Shown piece after piece: positions 5,880 to 10,587 of a stretch of DNA of 10,587 nucleotides. Source of the stretch: an uncultured Erythrobacteraceae bacterium (GTDB lineage Bacteria > Pseudomonadota > Alphaproteobacteria > Sphingomonadales > Sphingomonadaceae); contig CATMNW010000054.1 of NCBI GenBank assembly GCA_950071875.1, positions 1-10,587 of the forward strand. The letters run 5' to 3'. Within the stretch, counting starts at the first letter, position 1; every line of letters begins with the position of its first letter. Below the pieces are notes generated by a model, which had not been told where the DNA came from, made no database searches, and saw only the letters and a program-made list of their open reading frames with translations. Position numbers and translations under genes: made by a program.

Positions 5880-6335
5880 ATGCGCTTAAAGTCACGCTTC
5901 AATGCCAAGGCCGGTGTTGCCGATTTGTGGGACTATGTCCGCGAACCGCGTCCGTATCGCTGGCTGTTTCTTGCAATATCGTTCGCTATTCCTCTGGTTG
6001 CGCTGGCTGTGTTGTCGCAGGAATCGCATCTGCGCCCGCCTGACGCACCTAAGGTGACCTACATTTCGACCTTTGCCGAAGGACGCAGCGACGAAGAGAT
6101 CCGCCAGTCGAACATCGAAAACCAGCAGCGCAAGGAAGCGCGAGAGGCCGAGCGTGCAGAACTGGAGAATCGCAAGGTCGAAGCATACAAGACACTAGGC
6201 CGGGCCACCGGGCTAGATGTCGAAGCAATGGAACGCCAGGCCGAGATCGATCGCGCGCGGGAGCAGGCGGAGCAAGAAGCGGCCCAACGTGAACGCTACA
6301 AGGCAGGGCAGGCGCTTGATAACGCAGGCGAGTGA
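5880..6335 (+). CDS. uncharacterised membrane protein with coiled-coil tail
   Basis: I do not recognise a functional family for this 151-residue protein, though proteins of this look seem to occur near ribD in related bacteria. A basic N-terminus (MRLKSRFNAKAG, then WDYVREPRPYRW to residue 28) precedes one transmembrane helix at about 28-46. A short segment ending TYISTFAEGRSDEE follows. From about residue 70 to 145 there is a charged, heptad-like Glu/Arg/Gln/Ala-rich region that should form a long coiled coil. By the positive-inside rule the N-terminus is cytosolic and the coiled coil periplasmic. ATG 5880 is the only good start, yet it has no purine-rich ribosome-binding site; instead a hairpin stands there. 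Its 3' end overlaps the probable ribD start by 20 bases, suggesting coupling to riboflavin genes. Role unknown. Confidence 0.8.
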   Translation: MRLKSRFNAKAGVADLWDYVREPRPYRWLFLAISFAIPLVALAVLSQESHLRPPDAPKVTYISTFAEGRSDEEIRQSNIENQQRKEAREAERAELENRKVEAYKTLGRATGLDVEAMERQAEIDRAREQAEQEAAQRERYKAGQALDNAGE

Positions 6336-7287
6336 CGAACGCTGGCTCGATGCAGCAGCGCGGCTTGCCACACGCGCGCGGCCGGCCAGTTTCCCCAATC
6401 CCGGTGTAGGATGCGTCCTCGTAAACGATGGCTTGGTGGTCGGTCGCGGATGGACTGCACCCGACGGCCGACCTCATGCCGAAGCGATCGCTCTCGAACA
6501 GGCGGGTAACAAGGCACGCGGCGCCACCGCTTACGTCACGCTGGAGCCTTGCGCACATCAGTCGCCGCGCGGCCCGGCCTGTAGCGCTCTTCTGGTCGAA
6601 GCAGGCGTTGCGCGCGTCGTGGTGGGCGCAATGGACCCGGATACACGCACTGCCGGCAAGGGGATCGAGCGGTTACGAAATGCGGGCATCGATGTGCAAT
6701 CGCTATCCTCGGATGCGGCACGGGAAAGCCTTTCCGGTTATCTCACGCGGGCAGAGCGGAGGCGCCCGCACGTAACGATGAAAATCGCCATGTCACTCGA
6801 TGGATGTATCGCCACCGCGGAAGGCGAAAGCCAGTGGATCACGGGCGAAGCTGCTCGCGGGCATGTCCATTCGCGCCGGGCCCTTGCCGATGCCATACTG
6901 GTAGGCGGCGGAACCTGGCGTTCCGACAAGCCCGCGCTGGACGTCCGCCTTCCAGGGCTGGAAGATCGCAGCCCGCAACGCATAGTTCTGACGCGGGGGG
7001 TCGCACCCGACGGCATCAAGGTTATCAATACGCCCGAGCAGATCGCGGGCCTTGAAGCATTATATCTCTATATCGAGGCCGGGGCGGATATTGCGGCGAG
7101 CTTCCTGGAATCAGACCTTGTCGATCGGCTGGAAATCTATCGCGCGCCTATCGTCATCGGCGGAGGGCGCAACGCGGTTGCACACTTTGGCCTGGAACAG
7201 CTTTCTGCAGCGCATGACCGCTGGCAGCTCGAAGAGCGCAGGCAGCTTGGCAGTGACAGTTTCGAGGCCTACAGCCGCCTCGCATAA
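6316..7287 (+). CDS. ribD: RibD: diaminohydroxyphosphoribosylaminopyrimidine deaminase / 5-amino-6-(5-phosphoribosylamino)uracil reductase
   Basis: RibD is the bifunctional enzyme for the second and third steps of riboflavin synthesis: zinc-dependent deamination, then NADPH-dependent reduction. With TTG 6316 as start it has 323 residues. The deaminase domain shows NPGVGCV (28-34), HAE (54-56, His ligand and catalytic Glu) and PCAHQSPRGPAC with Cys79 and Cys89. The reductase domain starts around TMKIAMSLDGCIATAEGESQ and includes QWITG, the segment VGGGTWRSDKPALDVR and VIGGGRN near the end. TTG is chosen because it gives the family N-terminus (SDERWLDAAARLA) and has GGCAGGGCAGG just before it; an upstream ATG at 6217 would place about 33 unrelated residues inside the previous gene. 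ribE follows after 12 bases. Confidence 0.93.
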   Translation: MITQASDERWLDAAARLATRARPASFPNPGVGCVLVNDGLVVGRGWTAPDGRPHAEAIALEQAGNKARGATAYVTLEPCAHQSPRGPACSALLVEAGVARVVVGAMDPDTRTAGKGIERLRNAGIDVQSLSSDAARESLSGYLTRAERRRPHVTMKIAMSLDGCIATAEGESQWITGEAARGHVHSRRALADAILVGGGTWRSDKPALDVRLPGLEDRSPQRIVLTRGVAPDGIKVINTPEQIAGLEALYLYIEAGADIAASFLESDLVDRLEIYRAPIVIGGGRNAVAHFGLEQLSAAHDRWQLEERRQLGSDSFEAYSRLA

Positions 7288-7288
7288 C

Positions 7289-7294
7289 AAGGAG
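7289..7294 (+). promoter_or_regulatory. Shine-Dalgarno AAGGAG for ribE
   Basis: AAGGAG stands 5 bases before the ATG at 7300 and fixes the ribE start. No FMN riboswitch is evident in the 12-base gap. Confidence 0.75.
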
Positions 7295-7299
7295 CGTGC

Positions 7300-7917
7300 A
7301 TGTTTACCGGGATCGTCACTGACATCGGCATAATCACGAAGACCGAGGAAAAAGGCGATCTGCGCGCCATCGTTGCGTGTTCATGGGATCCTGCCGGGAT
7401 CGACATAGGCGCCTCGATTGCCTGCTCCGGCGTATGCCTGACAGTCGTCGAAAAGGGCGGCATCCAAGGCGACGCCTGGTTCGCGGTCGATATCTCCGGT
7501 GAAACCGTCAGTCGCACCGCGCAGGACCAGTGGCGGCAGGACCGTAGACTCAATCTCGAACCGGCATTGCGCCTTGGGGACGAGCTTGGCGGGCACCTGG
7601 TCACCGGCCATGTCGATGCGGTCGGGCGTGTAGCACTGGCCGAGGACGTGGGTGGTTCGACCCGCTTGGAAATCCTCGCTCCGGAAGACATCGCTCCCTT
7701 CGTTGCAGAGAAGGGATCGATCACCGTCGACGGCGTATCGCTGACGGTCAATCAGGTGGAAGACGAGGAAAGCGGCGATGTCCGCTTCGCACTGAATATC
7801 ATCCCGCACACCGCCGAGGTCACTACGCTGGGCGACTTGTCGGAAGGCGATGCCGTCAATCTCGAAATTGACGTGCTGGCGCGCTATCTGAAACGCATGC
7901 AAAGCCTCGCCGGCTAG
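7300..7917 (+). CDS. ribE: riboflavin synthase (alpha chain)
   Basis: Riboflavin synthase dismutates two molecules of 6,7-dimethyl-8-ribityllumazine to riboflavin, the last step of the pathway. The 205-residue protein shows the expected internal duplication of two beta-barrels. The first starts MFTGIVTDIG and has SIACSGVCLTVVEKGG; the second starts near GGHLVTGHVDAVGRV and has GSITVDGVSLTVNQVED. NIIPHTAEVTTLG near the C-terminus is another family block. Length and motifs are normal, with nothing missing. It lies 12 bases after ribD and 8 bases before the membrane-protein gene, so the three probably share a transcript. ribBA and ribH are not in the window. The gene is named ribE in many bacteria and ribC in others. 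Confidence 0.96.
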   Translation: MFTGIVTDIGIITKTEEKGDLRAIVACSWDPAGIDIGASIACSGVCLTVVEKGGIQGDAWFAVDISGETVSRTAQDQWRQDRRLNLEPALRLGDELGGHLVTGHVDAVGRVALAEDVGGSTRLEILAPEDIAPFVAEKGSITVDGVSLTVNQVEDEESGDVRFALNIIPHTAEVTTLGDLSEGDAVNLEIDVLARYLKRMQSLAG

Positions 7918-7925
7918 GCGCGTAC

Positions 7926-8501
7926 TTGCTTTACTCCCTTGCCCGGTCGCGCCCTTTTCTGTGGCTGATCCTCGCCCTCCCCGGCGTGTGGATCATGTGG
8001 CGCTGGACTTTGACACCGGACGAATATGGCTACGGCCACGCGATCGGTGATACCGGCGATTGGGCAGCCTGGCTCCTGATGGCCACGATGGCGGTCACGC
8101 CAGTACGCTTGATGTTCAAGCGCGCAGGATGGACGAACTGGCTGATGAGGCGGCGCCGCGACCTGGGTGTTGCGAGCTTTGTCTATGCCGCCGGGCACAC
8201 CACTGTTTATCTCGTGCGAAAGGCGTCGCCCGAACTGGTTTTCGCCGAAATGCAGACCCCTTATATTCTGGTCGGCTGGTTCGCCCTGGCGTTATTTCTT
8301 CCTCTGGCGATCACATCGAACGATGCATCGGTGCGCCGGTTGAAGCGTTCATGGAAGAGCCTGCACCGCCTGGTTTACCCGGCAGCGATCCTGACCTTCC
8401 TGCATTGGGTGTGGTCGGCCTTCGACCCGACCACGGCCTGGATCCACGTGGGAATCCTGGCCGCGATCGAGATCGTCAGGCTAATCCTGCAACGTCGTTA
8501 G
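7926..8501 (+). CDS. msrQ: MsrQ/YedZ-like heme-binding membrane protein (ferric reductase-like domain)
   Basis: The MsrQ family is a heme b membrane protein that passes electrons from the quinone pool or a flavin reductase to the periplasmic methionine sulfoxide reductase MsrP. This 191-residue protein has about six hydrophobic helices and the family blocks TGDWAAWLLMATMAVTPVRL, RRRRDLGVASFVYAAGHTTV, TPYILVGW, PLAITSND and SWKSLHRLVYPAAILTFLHW. His91, His147 and His160 are the likely heme ligands. The start is TTG 7926, with no strong ribosome-binding site, 8 bases after ribE. No msrP is next to it. Its 3' end overlaps the opposite-strand lipoprotein gene by 4 bases. A general 'ferric reductase-like transmembrane domain' label would be safer than MsrQ without the partner. 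Confidence 0.82.
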   Translation: MLYSLARSRPFLWLILALPGVWIMWRWTLTPDEYGYGHAIGDTGDWAAWLLMATMAVTPVRLMFKRAGWTNWLMRRRRDLGVASFVYAAGHTTVYLVRKASPELVFAEMQTPYILVGWFALALFLPLAITSNDASVRRLKRSWKSLHRLVYPAAILTFLHWVWSAFDPTTAWIHVGILAAIEIVRLILQRR

Positions 8502-9007
8502 AGTGTTACGTAGTTGCGGAAGCGGGCGACTTCGGCTTCGTCGACATACTTGCCGATCTCGCGATCGAATTCACCCATGTCGGCGTAAGGGCGATATTCC
8601 TCGAACTCGTGCTCCATCTTTTCGGTCATGCCGGGGATCAGCTGGAGTTCTTCTTTGGTTGCGGTGTTGAGGTTCACCGGAACGAAGACGCTTTCGAGAA
8701 CCGTGGCGGCTTCTTCCGCGCTCAGCGTTTCCATCAGCTTGGCGTTGAGATCGGTGACGCTGGCATAAGGCTGTCCGGCCACGATTGCGGCGGCCACTTC
8801 TTCGCTGACGCCATCGACACCGGCAAGCTGTTCGGCAGTGACGGTGCTGGCATCGAGAACGCCGGTTTCAGCGGTTGCTTCCGCGGTTTCGACAGCGGTG
8901 GGTGCCTCGGCTTCGGCGGTTTCCGTTGCTTCGTCGGTTCCGCCGGAACACGCGGAAAGGGCGAACATCGTGCCCGAAAGGGCGGTGGCGAGTACAAGCT
9001 TACGCAT
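8498..9007 (-). CDS. lipoprotein with helix-hairpin-helix (ComEA-like) domain
   Basis: This 169-residue protein begins with a lipoprotein signal ending in LSAC (Cys20). A low-complexity Thr/Glu/Ala linker (about 21-50) follows, then two helical segments: one with TAEQLAGVDGVSEEVAAAIV (about 56-75), and one with VNLNTATKEELQLIPGMTEK (from about 111). The second is the classic ComEA-type helix-hairpin-helix start, in which VNLNTA leads into the first helix and IPGM forms the hairpin. HhH motifs usually bind DNA backbone, but periplasmic ComEA-like proteins vary. The start is ATG 9005-9007 with AGAGGA (complement of 9015-9020) 7 bases upstream. It is convergent with the MsrQ-like gene. No competence genes are visible. 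DNA binding is an inference. Confidence 0.85.
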   Translation of the reverse strand: MRKLVLATALSGTMFALSACSGGTDEATETAEAEAPTAVETAEATAETGVLDASTVTAEQLAGVDGVSEEVAAAIVAGQPYASVTDLNAKLMETLSAEEAATVLESVFVPVNLNTATKEELQLIPGMTEKMEHEFEEYRPYADMGEFDREIGKYVDEAEVARFRNYVTL

Positions 9008-9085
9008 ATGGAATTCCTCTTTTTGCGAAGAACTCTCATTAGCAGTGCAGCAAGCCATTGAAAGGGCTAAATCGGACTGCCAAAC
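9008..9085 (-). promoter_or_regulatory. upstream region of the HhH lipoprotein gene
   Basis: These 78 bases separate the GNAT gene stop from the lipoprotein start on the minus strand. The ribosome-binding site is clear. TTGGCA on the minus strand (complement of 9078-9083) resembles a -35 box, but I find no good -10 at 16-18 bases. The region is the natural place for a promoter, unproven. Confidence 0.25.
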
Positions 9086-9625
9086 TCAAGCCAAGGGGCC
9101 TTCAGCAAAACTGTCGCGCGTTATTTCATAGACGAGGTGAACGACGCGCTTGCCCTGATATCGCTCCAGTTCGTAACGATCCGTCCGAACGGCGCCGATT
9201 GCCTCCAAGGCATTGCGGGACCGGTAGTTGGTATCGCCCACCCGAAATTCGACCAGTGCAACGCTGCTGAAAGCGTGTTCCAGCATGACGCGCTTCATTT
9301 CGGTATTGATACCCTTGCCCCAGCATATAGGCGCAAGGAAGGTCCAGCCGATTTCCACGACACCGCCTTCTTCGGGGTCGAACTTGTCGTACCTTGTATG
9401 ACCTATGACCGCCTTGTCGCTTTTGCGCACGACGGCCAGTGAACCGCCACTGGCAAAGCCATCGTCGAAGAAAGCGTCGAATACCTCGCGCTGCCAGCGA
9501 TCATGTATAGGGTGCTGTTCCCAGACCGCAGGGTCCGATGCGATCCGGTAAAGCGCTTCGCGGTCTTCCTCGACAAGCGGTCGAATGACCAGCCGCTCGG
9601 TCTCGAGTGTCGGCTGGCGATCCAC
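9086..9625 (-). CDS. GNAT family N-acetyltransferase (RimJ/RimL type)
   Basis: GNAT enzymes move an acetyl group from acetyl-CoA to an amine. This 179-residue protein looks like the RimJ/RimL branch: TLETERLVIRPLVEEDREAL at the N-terminus, IGHTRYDKFDPEEG in the middle, VVEIGWTFLAPICWGKGIN at about 89-107, with WGKGIN as the acetyl-CoA pyrophosphate loop. NYRSRNALEAIGAV is the typical later block. The acceptor cannot be told from sequence; RimJ/RimL homologues act on protein N-termini, but many relatives act on small molecules. The start is GTG 9623-9625, directly after the aminotransferase stop with no spacer, so translation is probably coupled. I see no truncation. Confidence 0.88.
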   Translation of the reverse strand: MDRQPTLETERLVIRPLVEEDREALYRIASDPAVWEQHPIHDRWQREVFDAFFDDGFASGGSLAVVRKSDKAVIGHTRYDKFDPEEGGVVEIGWTFLAPICWGKGINTEMKRVMLEHAFSSVALVEFRVGDTNYRSRNALEAIGAVRTDRYELERYQGKRVVHLVYEITRDSFAEGPLA

Positions 9626-10587
9626 CTACTCGCTCGTGACGTCGGCCAGCGCAGCGATGAATTTCTGCGTATTGCCTTCGTGCAGTCCGGCAACGTTAAT
9701 CCGCCCGGATCCTGCCATGTAAACGCCGTGATCTTCCCGCAATTTCGTGATCTGCGCGCCAGTTAGCGGAAGCATGGCAAAAAGTCCGTTCTGTGAATTG
9801 AGCGACCCGAGGTTGAGGCCCGGAACCTCATCGTCCGCAGCAGCCAACCGTTCGCGGACGCGGCGCATACGCGCGCGCATTTCGCCCAGCTCGTCGAGCC
9901 ACTGCTTCGTCAGTTCTTCGTCACGCAGCACGGTGCGTACGGCTGCACCCCCATGGTCGGGCGGCATGGACCAGTTTGCCCGGGCCAGCGCATTGGCATT
10001 GGATACGATCGCCGGCAGGTCGGAAACCTCCTTCGCGATCATGTAGAAGGCACCCACCCGATCGCGATAAAGGCCGAAGTTCTTGTCACAGCTGTAGGCC
10101 ACGAGCGCTTCGGGCACTTTCGACAGGACTGTCCGCACGCCGGCAACGTCCTCTTCCAGCCCCTGCCCCAGGCCGTGGTAGGCCACATCGAGGATCGGGA
10201 GCATGCCCTTCGCGACCAGCGCATCGGAAATCCGGTCCCATTCCTCGGCGGTGTAATCGACACCGGTCGGGTTGTGACAGCAGCCATGCAGCAGGATCGA
10301 ATCGGTCGGTGCGGCCTTGGCAATCGCCTCCAGTACCGCGTCGATATCGGCGCTACCGTCATCCTTCGCGTGCTGGAATGTACTCGTCTCGACCCCAACA
10401 TCCGCGAGGATTTGCGCATGGTTCGGCCAGCTCGGCACGCCAAGGTGAATGCGGGTGATGCCGGCAGACTTGGCGAGCGCGACGGCGAGGCGGACGGCAC
10501 CGGTACCGCCCGGGGTCTGCATGCCTTCGACCCTCCCGCCCATCGTGGCGTCCCTGCCGAAGATATAGGGTTTGAGGGCATGCAGAC
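9626..10587 (-). CDS. tyrB: aromatic amino acid/aspartate aminotransferase (5' end beyond window)
   Basis: This is a class I PLP-dependent aminotransferase of the AspC/TyrB group, which swaps the amino group between an aromatic or acidic amino acid and 2-oxoglutarate. The visible 320 codons include MQTPGGTGAVRLAVAL (phosphate-binding loop), VPSWPNH, LLHGCCHNPTGVD, LDVAYHGLGQGLEED, and YSCDKNFGLYRDRVGAFY, whose Lys (codon complement of 10082-10084) binds PLP. The substrate-carboxylate Arg is in SGRINVAG near the end. The frame stays open to the right edge with AspC-like residues before the internal Met at 10541-10543, so the true start is outside the window. Roughly 70-80 residues are missing. 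TyrB versus AspC cannot be settled from sequence, so the symbol is tentative. It abuts the GNAT gene without spacing. Confidence 0.9.
   Translation of the reverse strand, partial: LHALKPYIFGRDATMGGRVEGMQTPGGTGAVRLAVALAKSAGITRIHLGVPSWPNHAQILADVGVETSTFQHAKDDGSADIDAVLEAIAKAAPTDSILLHGCCHNPTGVDYTAEEWDRISDALVAKGMLPILDVAYHGLGQGLEEDVAGVRTVLSKVPEALVAYSCDKNFGLYRDRVGAFYMIAKEVSDLPAIVSNANALARANWSMPPDHGGAAVRTVLRDEELTKQWLDELGEMRARMRRVRERLAAADDEVPGLNLGSLNSQNGLFAMLPLTGAQITKLREDHGVYMAGSGRINVAGLHEGNTQKFIAALADVTSE

Noticed and set aside
6217..6315. An upstream ATG start for ribD adding 33 residues.
   Set aside because: The extra residues are basic, unlike any RibD start, and lie inside the coiled-coil gene. TTG 6316 fits the family.
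7288..7299. FMN riboswitch before ribE.
   Set aside because: The gap is only 12 bases, far too short, and no RFN element pattern is seen upstream of ribD either.
1..10587. CRISPR array, phage, insertion sequence or defence island.
   Set aside because: No spaced direct repeats, transposase, integrase, terminal inverted repeats or defence-type genes are visible; the genes are chromosomal housekeeping types with even composition.

Overview
The window looks like a compact, GC-rich chromosomal segment of an alphaproteobacterium, most likely of the order Sphingomonadales (Erythrobacter/Qipengyuania/Altererythrobacter-like). The reasons are the COQ9-family ubiquinone protein, the gene set, the frequent GTG/TTG starts with 4-base start/stop overlaps, and the style of the individual proteins. 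This taxonomic call is inferred from protein character, not from a search. There are no rRNAs, tRNAs, insertion sequences or CRISPR arrays, and no gene-free stretch over 300 bases; the longest gaps are about 70-90 bases.

Layout. On the minus strand, 1-477 is the 5' part of ssb, whose glycine-rich tail runs off the window. Then, still on the minus strand, comes feoA-feoB (2666 to 569), preceded upstream by a secreted ankyrin-repeat gene and a COQ9 gene (3990 to 2721). feoB is broken by a one-base frameshift between its GTPase domain and its membrane domain. A short divergent region (3991-4059) separates these from a plus-strand series. That series is an SCO1/SenC copper-chaperone lipoprotein, a UPF0260/YkgJ-type cysteine-cluster protein and a YgjP-like zinc metallopeptidase (4060-5836, each pair overlapping by GTGA). 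It continues with a small membrane/coiled-coil protein, ribD, ribE and an MsrQ/YedZ-like heme membrane protein (5880-8501). That last gene meets, tail to tail, a minus-strand helix-hairpin-helix lipoprotein (9007-8498). Beyond it on the minus strand lie a GNAT acetyltransferase and an aromatic/aspartate aminotransferase that enters from the right edge.

How the genes fit together. Most of the window is housekeeping, with a metal and redox flavour: ferrous iron uptake (FeoAB), copper delivery to cytochrome oxidase (SCO1), ubiquinone synthesis (COQ9), riboflavin synthesis (RibD, RibE) and a quinol-linked heme membrane protein (MsrQ-like). I see no defence island, phage or biosynthetic cluster and cannot claim a new system. 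The points most worth a second look are the feoB frameshift with its GTGA junction, the translationally coupled SCO1-UPF0260-YgjP trio, the lipid-anchored helix-hairpin-helix protein, and a hairpin before the coiled-coil gene whose loop is the complement of a Shine-Dalgarno sequence.
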